The notes beneath the pieces are model-generated. The model was not told the DNA's origin. It made no database searches and worked only from the letters and a program-made list of their open reading frames with translations. The position numbers were made by a program, and so were the translations under genes. A stretch of DNA of 64,000 nucleotides, taken from positions 538,001-602,000 of the forward strand of contig OY754978.1 in the NCBI GenBank assembly GCA_963576475.1, written 5' to 3'. Positions 46,859-58,985 of the stretch are shown piece by piece; position 1 is the first letter of the stretch; every line of letters begins with the position of its first letter. Origin of the DNA: Molanna angustata (lineage: Eukaryota > Arthropoda > Insecta > Trichoptera > Molannidae).

Positions 46859-47759
46859 ATTAATTAACTTAAAGGTTTTTTCAGGAAGGCAAATAAAAAT
46901 ACTCATTGTGGAATCTAATAATTATGATATATTATTATTTCCCCACGACATATACATAGTTATGGAGTCATTTTAAATAAACGCTGTAAAACAGGGTATT
47001 TTTAATATTTTTCTACGGAAATTTATACTACATTTGAAAATTGTGTTACAAACATGCAACAGCGAAATGTTGAAAATACTTATGGTTTATTTTTACAAAC
47101 ATACTCTAAAATATATAAGAAATTCGGTTTCAAATTGGGGATTTTAAGTTTACAATAACTCTTACATAACTATAACAATTTATGGACCATTATAAAACAT
47201 TAAAACTTGATTTTTCAAACGCGATTCTGATCCTCAATTCAGTATTATTATTATTTTTCTCTCATTGTCTTGAAGCTGTGTTATGCCTGCCCCATTTCAC
47301 GTCCATCAATTCATTTCCTTTATTACTTGACCACTCGCCTTGTACCACGACCTAAGTAAGCAAACAAAGAATCGCTAAGAGTTAATAAAATAACTAATCA
47401 ATTCAACTTTTCCACCTTTGCACTTCAGTGGAATAAAGAGAGACGTTTCATAATAATTAATTATTGTTTCTTGTTTATTTTGCTACAGGTAAATAAATAA
47501 CAAGCAAACCTTTTGTATTTGTATCATTTACACCTGATTCAAATTCATAAACAAGTCGTAAATCAATAGTGTCTACTAAACCTTATTAATTGAATTTTCT
47601 CTCAATGCTTTCCATTGAACGAAAGTAAACATAATCAGGATATTTTGTTTGTATAAAAGTAAGTTTTCAATGAATTCGTTACTAGTTGTTCAATGATGTT
47701 CAAATATTGAGTAGAGGCACCCTCCAACTCCAATATGTACTACCTACTTATTCGAATTA
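46859..47759. other. no gene recognised
   Basis: AT-rich. No homology or repeat structure that I can support. Confidence 0.4.
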
Positions 47760-48035
47760 TGTTTCGAATCAGGATAAAGTTATGTAGGTATTAAAAATTT
47801 GTTACGTAAAGACAATGAGGTAGGTATCAAAAATATGTTTAGTTATCAGCATCCAATATGTGCCTATGTAGATATTCAAAATCTGTTTGGTAAAGGAAGA
47901 CAATTACATATGTAGGTATTAAAACATTATTTCATAATCAGGATATAATAGGTAACCTAGGTATTGATAACATTCATAATCAGGAGACAAACAGCTATAG
48001 GCATTAAAAATTGGTTTCGTAATCAGTATATAATA
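47760..48035. repeat. degenerate tandem array, unit about 50-55 bp, left part
   Basis: Loose repeats of GTAGGTATTAAAAATTTGTT followed by CGTAATCAGGATATAATA-type words (47785, 47825, 47875, 47915, 47955, 48000). The array resumes at 49913, so later insertions split it. Confidence 0.65.
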
Positions 48036-48285
48036 AAGTACATACATACCATCACGCCATGTCCCTCACGAGGTAGGCAGAGAGAACCGAACGCCACTTA
48101 CTTCTATCTTGACATATGTAGGTACATACATCGCCTCGACAACATTCATACATCGTCTTAGACATGTCCGTCTGTTGTTCACGCTTCTAACATTTCCGTC
48201 TTTCAAAATACCGTTCACATGGAAGTGCCATCCCTTCCTTGGGCGGCCCCGACCTCTCATTCCATTCCTGTCCGCAAAGTACCTA
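48036..48285 (-). pseudogene. LINE L1-family tail fragment inside the array
   Basis: The minus strand reads RGRGRPRKGWHFHVNGILKD, GNVRSVNNRRTCLRRCMNV and a broken 'VRFSLPTS', with a TATGTATG tail at the plus-strand left end (48040). Only the final 70 codons are left. Confidence 0.75.
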
Positions 48286-48308
48286 GGTATTTAAAATATG
48301 TTTTGCTA

Positions 48309-49912
48309 CTAGTTGCATGTAACACATGAGATCCAACTGTCGATAGCGATAGTATGTATAGTTGAAGAATATGTACCAAACTATAAACCCATAGATACAA
48401 ATTATTGAATATTTTCAGATATTTTGTTTTCTATACAAAATATGTAGGTATGTATGTCAAGATAGGATAGTATGGAAGAAGATCCTTTTTCCTACCCAGA
48501 ATATGCAAATTGCATGATGGTATGTATGTATGTTTGGAGATGAAGTAACAAACTATTAAGTCTTCTTACATATTGTGTATAGGCGACTGCCATACAAAAT
48601 GTATGAAGCGATGTCGTCACTAAATTCAATTTTTAAAAAAATTGTTAAAAAAAAATTGAGATCTTCCACTACAATGTTAATATTTTTTATAGAAAATTAA
48701 ATTATCTAGTTGGGGTGTTTCGGCTTTTTTCGATAATTGTAAAAGTTTTGGAAATATAGGCAGTTAAACTCATAAATTTATCATAAAAAAAATATTTTTC
48801 TTAATAAAAAATGTTTGAGAAACCCTGGAATTTTTTTGAAAAAACTAATTTGAGATTTTGTATTTGTCTATGTTTGTACCAATTTTCAGCGTTCTACCGT
48901 TTATGGTTTCTGAGATATATGGAAAAATAAAATAAAAATTCAAAAGTTGATAACCCCTGACTGAAACAAAAATTCAAAATTCCGAGTATAAAAGTTTTGT
49001 AGGCCTGTAACTGTTTATATATTCTGAAATTTTAGGCTCTGTAAATTGAGCGGATCAAAAGTTATAAGGGGGGGACGGACACACAGACACACACACAGAC
49101 ACACACACACACAGACACACACACACACAGACACACGAAATGTTCTACTCCGAATTCTGAGTAAATCCGTGTATGGAACATATATGCTGCGAAGCCTCTA
49201 AGTTGGTGTTTTTTGACTTCAAAGTTGGAAAATCCATGAAAAAAGTAGACCTCTCCATACAATTCTCGCGTATTCTGGCTTGATACATTGTCGATATGTT
49301 AAGAGAACAAAGTTCTCCTGAACAAATCGACAGTTGGAAAAATATTTTTCTTAATAAAAAATGTTTGAGAAACCCTGGAATTTTTTTGAAAAAACTCATT
49401 TGAGATTTTGTATTTGTCTATGTTTGTACCAATTTTCAGCGTTCTACCGTTTATGGTTTCTGAGATATATGGAAAAATAAAATAAAAATTCAAAAGTTGA
49501 TAACCCCTGACTGAAACAAAAATACAAAATTCCGAGTATAAAAGTTTTGTAGGCCTGTAACTGTTTATATATTCTGAAATTTTAGGCTCTGTAAATTGAG
49601 CGGATCAAAAGTTATAAGGGGGGGACGGACACACAGACACACACACAGACACACACACACACAGACACACACACAGACACACACACAGACACACACACAC
49701 ACAGACACACGAAATGTTCTACTCCGAATTCTGAGTAAATCCGTGTATGGAACATATATGCTGCGAAGCCTCTAAGTTGGTGTTTTTTGACTTCAAAGTT
49801 GGAAAATCCATGAAAAAAGTAGACCTCTCCATACAATTCTCGCGTATTCTGGCTTGATACATTGTCGATATGTTAAGAGAACAAAGTTCTCCTGAACAAA
49901 TCGACAGTTGGA
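48309..49912 (-). mobile_element. Helitron-like element, copy 2, with head-to-tail partial second copy
   Basis: On the minus strand: A|TCCAACTGTCGATTTG ... CAACTAG|T, with the CATGT-GTT-ACATG hairpin before CTAG and an inverted subterminal ATCCAACTGTCGAT. 48309-49338 is a complete element. 49339-49912 repeats its 5' about 550 bp directly, ending again at TCCAACTG. Each part has an (AC)n/AGAC tract (49079-49135 and 49629-49706). No Rep/helicase gene. Confidence 0.8.
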
Positions 49913-50085
49913 TCAGTAGACAGATATGTAGATATTTGTCATACTTCGTAAACAGTAGACAATTTATTAGATAAAAAAATATGTTTTTTATTCATAAGAC
50001 AAGTATTTTTCGTTATCAGTAGACAATAAAGTAAATATTTGAAATATGTTTCGTAATCAGTAGACTATATTGAAGGTAGGTATTA
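49913..50085. repeat. degenerate tandem array, right part
   Basis: Continues the 47760 array with CGTAATCAGTAGACAATA-type words spaced about 50 bp (49915, 49960, 50015, 50055). Confidence 0.6.
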
Positions 50086-50151
50086 TAAGACTTTGAAAAC
50101 TGAAGTTAGTTGCACGGTTTTATTTATTCGTAGGTACTTTAGCTTATTGGC

Positions 50152-50780
50152 TGTGACCTATATCTTCTGTTTCCTTTGTAGCGGGTGCAACCAGCCGAGT
50201 TGACCACCCACTTCAAGGAGTAGGGGGACGTCAGCCGGCTATTTAAGATCCTGCACATCGCGTTCCCGTCGTTCAGTTTAACCAAGGCCAGCGGTAGATC
50301 GTCACTCTGCTCGACTCACATTTCGATTCCGCGCATTCATCGATCTATTTTATTTAAATTATTTAATAGTCAATTATTGAAGTATATACCAATCTTGAAT
50401 TATAATTAGAGTCAAACTATCAAATAAACACGTAAGTCAAATTCAAACTATTTTAATACCTGTCTGTAATATCAATTAATTTATATTTCATATGATAAAT
50501 TTATAAATGTTTTATGGTGTGGCGTGGGTACCTCATTCTGCTGTGTAACGTTCTTTAATTAGCTTGCAACTAATTACCGAGTTACGCACGGCAGGATCGA
50601 GTACACACGCGACATCATTTCGCGTTGGATTTGGGGAACAGGCGACAGGTTATCACCTAGTGCCTTTCTAGACCGGAGCACCCTTCTGTAAATAAATAAA
50701 TTAACATTAAAATCCAATTCCCAACCTAGCGCGAAACCTTTAAACCTTTGTTTCATTTTCCTTGTGGTTCTTTACAAATT
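50152..50780 (+). mobile_element. possible solo LTR or LTR fragment
   Basis: GC-richer than its surroundings. It has an RNA polymerase II core: TATTTAAG (50240) and, about 33 bases on, TCAGTT (50273), the arthropod initiator, then an AATAAA at 50423. This U3-R-U5-like order suggests an LTR. A TGTGAC start and TTTACA end are guesses. No gag/pol and no clear target duplication. Confidence 0.4.
50240..50278 (+). promoter_or_regulatory. TATA plus initiator core promoter
   Basis: TATTTAAG at 50240-50247 and TCAGTT at 50273-50278. The spacing of about 33 bases fits insect promoters. Confidence 0.5.
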
Positions 50781-50929
50781 GAAAATGTAGGTACCTACCT
50801 ATATTATCTAGGCAAACATCACTCCCTCGTGTTTCCGATTGATGGGTGACCTATCTGTTCAGAGTTGCGGGTTGCATGGGGTATTTTTTTTTTGTAGAAG
50901 TGGGTAACTTAACCATTTTACTGTCAACG

Positions 50930-51480
50930 TCTTGCCATAGTGGCTAGACTTTGAAAGGGATTGCTTCTGGAGTAAAAAAAAGCACATCTTCTTCTTCTTC
51001 TTGTAGATTTTGGAAAAATGCTCCTCTCCCGCAAGCCCTCCTGTGGCTATCTCTACATCTCTTACGTGATCTACTTCGTGGTCGATAGCCAAAACTAATT
51101 TTGTTGGGAGACCTGTTGTCTAATATTATCGCCACGTGGTCCCGCCAGAATCGTCTTCGGCTCCTACATCATCTGACGAAATCCCAAACCTCGCAGATAT
51201 TTCTAATATCTGTGTTCCGGATCTGTTCCATACAGGTGAATTCTGTGATGGAGCGTAGGGTTCATATACATGTCTTATACCTATATTCGGTTTTACTCTC
51301 TATTAGCATGCGTTTATTATTCCAAACAGTGTCTCTTAGACAGTCGGAAATGAACGCTGCCTTATCAGTTTGTAATATGACTTCCTCATGTAGGTCACTG
51401 TTGCTGGAAATGTCGATTACCGAGTACTTGATTTTTGTAACCTGCCGCCCTGGACAACGTGTCATTTAGTTCAAGAAAAA
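50930..51480 (-). pseudogene. LINE reverse transcriptase C-terminal remnant
   Basis: Minus-strand pieces read FISDCLRDTVWNNKRMLIES, ITEFTCMEQIRNTDIRNICE, CRSRRRFWRDHVA, then LDNRSPNKISFGYRPRSRSR. The F-W-R-D-H-V and basic 'GYRPRSRSRKRCRD' motifs are typical of endonuclease-RT LINE C-termini. Frame changes between pieces show decay. Confidence 0.65.
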
Positions 51481-52862
51481 AAAACATGCATGCGTACCTA
51501 CTGCGCACTGTTCGGCCATATTTATATCTCCTATCCTAACATTTTAATTGATCTGAACTAATTTTCTTAGGTTTATATTTTCAATAAAACGCAACACGTG
51601 TTAATAATCCATTTTATTTTTTTTCGTACACAACTGATGTTTTCAAGTTAAATAAAATAACCCGGAATGCTGTGAAAATAATTAATAATTAGTACGCTTG
51701 CAATTAGGTGTGAACTAAAATTAGGAACGTTTTGACAGTTTATTTGACAACAATATGATTATAGAATAGGGGATTGAACTAATTTATTATGTTATTTTAT
51801 TTTTGTCAAGTAAGAACGTTTCTAAATGGGAACGTTCCTATTTGAGCATTATAGAATATCTACATGGAATAAAATAAATAGAAGCGCACCTTTTTTCCTG
51901 GAACGCTCTTAAAAAGTTATAGAGTCGGACGTAGGTATTATTGACGAGATTTTTACCCATTCTGTATCCCACAACCACAAAAACCATAATATCCTTTATC
52001 ATCTTGTCCTCAACTAAATTCAACAGGAATGGGCTCAGACTATCTCCCTGTTTTATTCAATACTTAGTCGAAAAAAAAAATTGAATCGCTCTGTAATTTA
52101 TGTACTTATTTGCAATATTTAGCTATCAATAGATAATAGAGTATGTCCGAAATATATAATTGATCTATAATTAAAATGTAGTCGGTGTTTTATTTGAACA
52201 ATTTATTGAAAGATTGATTCCGATGTAATTGTAATTAGGGACAATTTTTCGATTCAATCACTCCATTAGCTGCTGCATAGGGTGACAATCTTTTGATTAA
52301 TTTATCTTTATATATTCTATAAACAAATTAAATAATATTAAATTATAAATTATAAGGGTATTGATCGATTGCGGTATCTGTAATGACTGGTTCATTTATT
52401 TCAAACAACTTTTCTATTTTGTATAGGTAGGTAAATAATATGCTACTAAAAATCCTTAAATGAACTCATATGCTACTAAAAATCCTTAAATGAACTATTC
52501 TCTGCTTTCATTTATATGTAACTGCTCCCATTCTCTTGTTTATCTTTATTTCATCATTTAATGTGAATTTTTAACTCAAAAGTGCGAGATCCTAATGGAG
52601 AATCTCATCCGTAGCTTGGTGCCACTCATAATTTCCACAACGCTCTTTTGGGTTCAAATAACTAGGATATCACTTTTTTCTGTGAACTTTTTAATTATCA
52701 TGTTAATGTTTTTAGACTTATTCATTTTTAACCTAAAGCTAAAATTAAAAATAAAGTACTGCCTCTGAACAGACTCGTCTAGTGAGGCAGAAAATTTCTA
52801 AATAGGAACACCGTTGAACAAAATATGTTCATAATGAGATTTTTTAATATATAGATATTTTC
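51481..52862. other. no gene recognised
   Basis: AT-rich. A direct repeat TATGCTACTAAAAATCCTTA occurs twice (52440, 52470). Confidence 0.4.
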
Positions 52863-53660
52863 ACTCTCAACACTATGGAATAGTGTGAATTTTTAAGTGT
52901 ATTTTTTTAAATCAATTTCTCAACGGGTATCATGTAGAGAGTGCACATTGTGAATCTCGTCGTGATGTGTTTGTATGTATGGCGTAAGGCGTACGCCGTA
53001 CGGATTATCCTTTTTGTGTCTTCTCTACAGCCCAAACTATAAGTCCGATCGACTTCATATTAATATCATAATGTGTAAATTGCATAGTCCTAGAGCTGAT
53101 TTCCATATATATCCGTTAATTTCTTCTCTATGATTTCATCAGTCAAATTTTCAAAATGCTCTCACGGTCTGGGAAATCGAGGTATTTTTATACTGTTGAA
53201 ATTTTGATACAAAAAAATACACTCATCAAAAATGCATTCAACGATTGTCAAAATTTAAAGAAGAAAATCTATGGTCTGCCATATCAATGTGAAATAATTT
53301 TTTTTATGAAAAATGTATAATACCAGAAGTAAAATAGCTTCTGTAAGGGAAAATTGAGTGATCAACTTCATATTGATATTGTATGTGTCTCTTTAGACAA
53401 GTTTGTTTTTTTTACTCTCCACTTCTATCTTCCTCAGTGAGAACCGAACACCGCAATTCTTCTATCTTGACACATACATCGCCTCATCAACATTGATACA
53501 CTGTCTCATACATGCTCATGGTATGGTGTATTGTGAAAACTTTTCTCCTCTAGGAATCTTGTTTAAGAATCTAATAGAAATGCACTTCAAAAAAATGCAT
53601 TTAGAGATTGTCAAACTTTCAAAAAGAAAAAAATAAACGCTTACTATGGTGTGGAGAGTT
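52863..53660. mobile_element. MITE-like element Y, longest copy
   Basis: The left end ACTCTCAACACTATGG and right end complement ACTCTCCACACCATAG match at 13 of 16 bases. The inside holds TCAATTTCTCAACGGGTATC and a repeated ATGCATT...GATTGTCAAA(C/A)TTT block (53230 and 53590). A LINE L1 tail (about 53440-53540, minus) is nested in it. No coding frame. Confidence 0.5.
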
Positions 53661-53994
53661 TAGTGTTGGCTATAACCCACTAGTTTTTGTATTGTTATTA
53701 AAAGCAATGAAAATATATATAATTACATTTGTTAAAATTAATAATGTAGTTATTCTGATGTAATTACGCAGTGAAACACGTTATAAGATTGGTCATACAT
53801 ACACGAAAGTCTCTGGGATTTCATTGCCTACCCAAATAGGCAAAGGTAGCAATATTTATTTTATAGGTATCGGCAAACATCTTCACAATATTCGGTGTAG
53901 TGGAGGAAGGTTTGCGAATCTGCCAATCAAGGAAACACCTTAAATGTCAATTCGTCCTAACTAATGGCCGACTTTGGCATTCGCAATACGCTAC

Positions 53995-54117
53995 AGCAAC
54001 TGCATACAAACGCTTGTTCCATAGGTAAAAAAGATCGTTCGAGGCAGGATTCTAACTTGCGTCCACCAAATTATTACTAATCCATCGCGTTATCCCCTCT
54101 GCCACCAAACCATCTGG
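53995..54117 (-). mobile_element. SINE S2 copy, decayed
   Basis: GCTTGTTCCATAGGTAAAAA, GATCGTTCGAGGCAGGATTC and TCTGCCACCAAACCATCTGG keep the S2 order on the minus strand, with a damaged B box (GTTAGAATCC). Confidence 0.65.
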
Positions 54118-55803
54118 ATCTTCAGATTTAAAAGTCGAATAAATAAATTTATCTCCAACTCTTTGCGCCTACCCCAATAATTGAAACATTCTCGGTGGTC
54201 ATCTACAAGTAGGTACCTACGTATCTAGCTAGCTAGAGCATGTCACAATTGATTGATGTTTCCAATTCAGTTAAATGTTTGTTATCCAAGTAGAAGTTTT
54301 CTGTTAATTTTGCACAGTTGTTGTGTAATTCTAACAACGGGAGCCAACATTTTCTCAATTGAAGAGTCAATCACAATTAACACCAAAACTCTACAGAAGA
54401 GTGCTTTAGAAGATTAAAAGATCGTGTCCTCAATTGACTAATGATCAATTAACAAATAAAATATCTATGATCATTAAGTTATGTGTACTATATACATAAA
54501 TACACATGACTCAATAATAATGAAACATTCAACTGATTCTACTCGTTTCTGCGCAAACACCAAATATATTATTGATACCGCAAAAAATTCAATTTGGGGT
54601 ACCACAAGGGTCATACATGGAGATCATTTTTTTTAATATATGTATATAAAAAATTAAACATCGTACCTCGATATAACGACTAAAGCGGGGTAACGTTCAT
54701 TCGGAAAAACCTGGATAGTCTAAAATACAAAATTATAAGATTTTACATATACATACATTCATACATATCATCTCAATATGTACCTGTCAATGGGGTAGGA
54801 AGAAAAAACCGAGCACCATACACTATAAATTTTAAATAAATACTCATCGTAAACTTCCTCTCTGATCAAACATCAATCTGAATATGAAAAAACTCGATGA
54901 GTCTATTTAATGATCTATTTTGCTATGTAAGTTAGTCACAGAGCAAATTGCGTGCTAATTTTTTTCTTATTTTAGGGAATTTACAAGAATGTATAAAGAT
55001 TGTTACAAACACACAAATGATGCTTTTTAAGCTGAAATTAAACCCAATATTAACACATTTTGTTAAAGTATCTTGATCTCGTTGACAAAACCTAAATTAT
55101 AATACATATATAGAGTTATTATTTTTGACATCAACGGAGAAACTCGCACACCATTTGTTATCACGAGTGTGTAAAAAGTTACTCGTTCAATTTATTTGGA
55201 CCTCTCGTTAAATGTCATCATTCATAATACATTTAATTTTTATCCAAGCTGTACAGATACAACTTTTCTTATACCGCAGAATTGTATTCTTAATAATCTG
55301 CACTAAATGAATGAGCAATCACTCACACCTCGCTTGGTTTATTGGCAATTGTAACTAGGTATCAAGTCTGCCTGGGGCAGATATTATCATCAGATCTGTC
55401 TTCTATGTTAAGTGTTTTCATTGTCTGATCTAACGCCGGGCCATTAGTGAAATCAATTTGGTTGGGAGACAAACCATATCGAGGGGACTCCAAGGATCTT
55501 AATCATGAAATGAAGGGTGAAAGAGAAATGGAGTGAAGAGTGGAGACGAATTAATCAATTTAACGCCAACACTCAATACAGAGATAACGATTAGATTTTT
55601 TTATCAAAGTAACCATAGACATAAGAGTAGTCAATATACATTCAATCAAAACAAGCTATTATAATAAGGATCAAGTTACTATTGCTATGTATAAATAGGT
55701 ACTATTTTCGAATATATATTTTTATTTTTACTATTGTCATTATCAAGACAAGAAATCTCCATGTAAAGAGATATTCCACAAATTCAATTAAAATATTTAT
55801 TTT
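54118..55803. other. no gene recognised
   Basis: Mostly AT-rich. A weak LINE L1-tail echo sits at 54770-54830 (GGGGTAGGAAGAAAAAACCG). Nothing else supportable. Confidence 0.4.
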
Positions 55804-56708
55804 CGATAGCGATAGTATGTATAGTTGAAGAATATGGTCGGACCTGGTCGGACCACATCCAAAATTGTGAGGTGCTGAGCAGAGCCGGGGAAACAAGGCA
55901 ACTTCTCAAAAGAATCGCTCAACGACGCTCCAACCGGATTGGCCATAACATGAGGCACCCGGGTCTGCTCATAACCATCGCGGAGGAAATGGTAGAGGGC
56001 AGCAACTATAGAGGCCGACTAAGAAAGAGCTACATGGACCAGGTGATCGACGACATGTGCTGTAGTAGCTACGTGGAGATGAAGAGGCTGACAGAGGACA
56101 GGGCGGAGTGAAGAAGAAGAGAGGCAGCCATAGCTGTTGCAAACCAATCCCAGGATTGAAACTGATAAGAAGATGATATTGTGTATAGGGGACTGCCATA
56201 CAAATTGTATGAAGCGATGTCGTCACTAAATTCGATTTTTGTGTTTCGGGTTTTTATCGATATTTGAAAAAAAATTGGAAATATAGGCAGTTAAACACAT
56301 AAATTGATAAAAATCTTAATAAAAAATGTTTGAGAAATTCTGGAATTTTTTTGAAAAAAAAAGTTTGAGATTTTTTATTTGTCTACAAAACTGAGTACAA
56401 AAGTTTTGTATGTCTATAATTATCTATATATTCTGAAATTTTGAGCTCTGTTAATTGAGCGGATCAAAAGTTATAAGGGGGAATGAGGGAGGGGGGACAC
56501 AGACACACTAAATGTTCTACTCCGAATTATGACTAAATCCGTATATAGAACATATATGCTGAGAAGCCTCAAAGTTGTAGTTTTTGACTTCAAAGTTGGA
56601 AAAACCGTGAAAAATATAGACCCTGCATATAAATCTCGCGTATCCTGGCTTGATAATTTGTCGATATGTTAAGAGAACAAAGTTCTTTTGAACGAATTGA
56701 CAGTTGGA
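55804..56708 (-). mobile_element. Helitron-like element, copy 3, truncated and interrupted
   Basis: The right terminus TTGACAGTTGGA|T marks the 5' end of the element exactly as in copies 1 and 2. The CTAG end is missing; the left edge starts in the subterminal repeat (CGATAGCGATAG). 55836-56175 is a LINE piece replacing part of the inside. The AC tract is almost lost. Confidence 0.7.
55836..56175 (+). pseudogene. RTE-like LINE C-terminal fragment within Helitron copy 3
   Basis: The open frame 55872-56111 continues upstream. It reads CEVLSRAGETRQLLKRIAQR, RSNRIGHNMRHPGLL, EGSNYRGRLRKSYMDQVIDD, SYVEMKRLTEDRAEWRR when a single shift near 56108 is allowed. GH-x-MRH, GR-x-R-x(2)-YMDQ and a final 'ANQSQD' are standard for RTE-type C-termini. 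A GATAAGAAGATGAT tail follows. Only about 100 codons. Confidence 0.75.
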
Positions 56709-57109
56709 TCAGGCTCAATGACTTTTCAAACTTAATTACGATCGAATTTTAACCTCTACGCAATTACTAGTATAAAATGAATATCCATTGTTTATTGAAG
56801 CATATTTCTAAGTTAATCCTGTCTGTGATTAGTGCTCAAGTATTTGCAAAACCCGTCCGTCAGAAAGTGATGTATCAATCGCCTACTAATAGTTTGGGAC
56901 CTTCTAAACAATTTATTGATTGTTACATATTTAAGTGAGAGAGAATGAATCCCAGCGTAGGACGTGGGGAATGAACTCACTCATGTAATTAATACATCCA
57001 TCACTAAACCTGGATTAGAGGCCGTCCACGGATTAATAAATCTTGCGGCTGGAACTTACTTACGAAGGGTTTATCTAAATATTTATCAAATGACTCACTT
57101 ATTTTGAGG

Positions 57110-57440
57110 CAAGCAAAGCTCGTTGTATACAACTGAATCGTCGTACTGACTCCAATGTATGCTAGTGAAACATGGACAAGGCAGAAGAATCCATGTATGA
57201 AAGTTGAAATAACGCAGTTGAAACGAGGTCACTAAGACAAATGTGCGAAAAGATGTATGATATAATAAGAAATAAGGTTTTTTGACGAAAATGTACCTAC
57301 GATTGAAAGAGATAACGTTAAATGAAATAAATGCTCTATGGTGGTTTGGCCACATATAAAGAATGAGTGATGATCAGCGTCTATCAAAAAAGCATACAAG
57401 ACTGATAAAAGAGGAACGAAAAGTAGAGGTCTTAGAGGTT
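57110..57440 (+). pseudogene. LINE L1-family RT remnant
   Basis: In shifting frames: VVLTPMYASETWTRQK, CAKRCMI, then WPHI-RMSDDQRLSKK. It parallels 14330-14690 and 58545-58985. Several stops. Confidence 0.65.
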
Positions 57441-57690
57441 TAAATTTAACAGAAATACAAAGAGCTTGGAAAATGAGAATACTGGGTATTTCGTGGATAG
57501 GAAAGAAAACCAAAGTCACCGCCGCTGTCCAAAAAGTTGCCAGTCAGAAGAGCCACCGCGCAGGGTATGTCGCCCGAACAACAACTTCCAGATGGACATA
57601 TTTATGAAGTGCTGGAATGGCAAACTAGAACGGGCAGAAGTAGTGTTGCAAAGCTCTAAAACGAGAAATGTAATTACCTCCCTGTAATTT
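57440..57690 (+). pseudogene. another RTE-like RT C-terminal fragment
   Basis: The frame reads RAWKMRILGISWIGKKTKVT, AAVQKVASQKSHRAGYVART and RWTYL, matching the common 'ML(G/N)V...V...RIA..K..WAGH(V)AR...RW' block. Stops and shifts follow. Confidence 0.6.
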
Positions 57691-58127
57691 GTAATTAAAC
57701 GCAGTTTTACTCTAATGCAAAATAATGACTCCATGTGATGTAGATAATGATGTATGGAAGTATAACATGAGCAAGGATACCGCTTGTAAATTGTCCGTTG
57801 CATTATTCTACTTTAGTGGTTCTTAAAGTTTTTTATTCATACCGCCCTATCCCATGACATGGAAACTTGAGCCCCGACGTTTCGGCCTTTTCGATTCAAT
57901 CTTCTCCCTGGCACTGTCCCAACTCACTGCCTATACTTGCTGTTGGATTCGGCTCTCATGATGTACTTCTTGTCCTCTGCGATTCTGGGTAACGCTTTCA
58001 TCCAAGCAGTTGCTGTATAGGATCTTGGAGCAATTTATTCTTAATCCAGGTGTTCTTTGGTCTTCCTCTGGATGATAAACGCGGAAGATAAATATTTTTG
58101 GATTATTTACGGTATGGTCTGGTGGTC
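57691..58127. other. no clear gene; possible further LINE scraps
   Basis: 57850-58075 reads on the minus strand as RPRSYTATAWMKALPRIAED with stops, perhaps an old RT or EN scrap. Not firm. Confidence 0.3.
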
Positions 58128-58166
58128 TCCTTTTTACATGCCCATGCCATGGGCATGTAAAAAGGA
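58128..58166. repeat. near-perfect 39-bp palindrome
   Basis: TCCTTTTTACATGCCCATG (58128-58146), one C, and its exact complement (58148-58166). Confidence 0.95.
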
Positions 58167-58544
58167 TTATGTCAATGACTCACAGGCTATACCAAGAATA
58201 AGTGAACTCTGTATTTTTCCAAAAACAGAGAAGGTCATCAATTCGTCGTGAACATTTTTTAATGTATGTTCAGCGTTCTTTTTACCACATTGACCGATTT
58301 AGATATTTTATTTTATCATTAGAAAAGAGGTGTCTTTCGATTGGCCCCATTTCAATTTGGACTAAATCAGATCATGAGATCCACGAGAAAATTATCAAAC
58401 TCTCCAATTTGCAATTCAATGATACATAATAACTCTTTACAACTATGTCCAATTTTAATTATTTTTAATTGAAAGAGTGTGCGTCAGAGATGACCACATA
58501 TGATTTTCATCGAGTTTTGATGATGAAAATTTCGTATTATTATA

Positions 58545-58985
58545 CATACATACATACATACTATCACGCCATGTCCCTCACGGGGTAGGCAGAGAGAACC
58601 GAACGCCACATTTTTCTATCTTGACACACACTCATCGCCTCATCAACATTCATACATCGTCTTATACAAGTTTGTCTGTTGTTCACGCTTCTTACATAAT
58701 TCCACCTCTAATTCCATTCCTGTCAGTTTTGTATATTTTCTTCGTCAGGCGTTCTTCATTCATTCTCTCCAAGTGGCCAAACCATTCTGTTAATTACATC
58801 TTTCTTCATCTTACATTCTTTCCTTGTATCTTCATTTCGAACTCTGTCATACATCGTTCTGTTACAAATTCTCCTAAGCGATCTCATTTCAACTGCATTT
58901 ATTCTGCTTTCGTGCGACTTCTGCCATGTCCAGGTCTCACTTGCATACGTCAGGGTTGGCACTACGATTGCTTTATGAATGGCAA
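58545..58985 (-). pseudogene. LINE L1-family RT remnant, best-preserved block
   Basis: The minus strand reads MPTLTYASETWTWQKSHESR, INAVEMRSLRRICNRTMYDR, VRNEDTRKECKMKKDVINRM, then breaks. The tail side has 'FRSVLSAYPVRDMA' equivalents (GTCCCTCACGGGGTAGGCAG) and a (TACA)n plus-strand edge at 58540. This is the reference block for the L1 family in the window. A further tail scrap is at 59130-59200. Confidence 0.8.
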
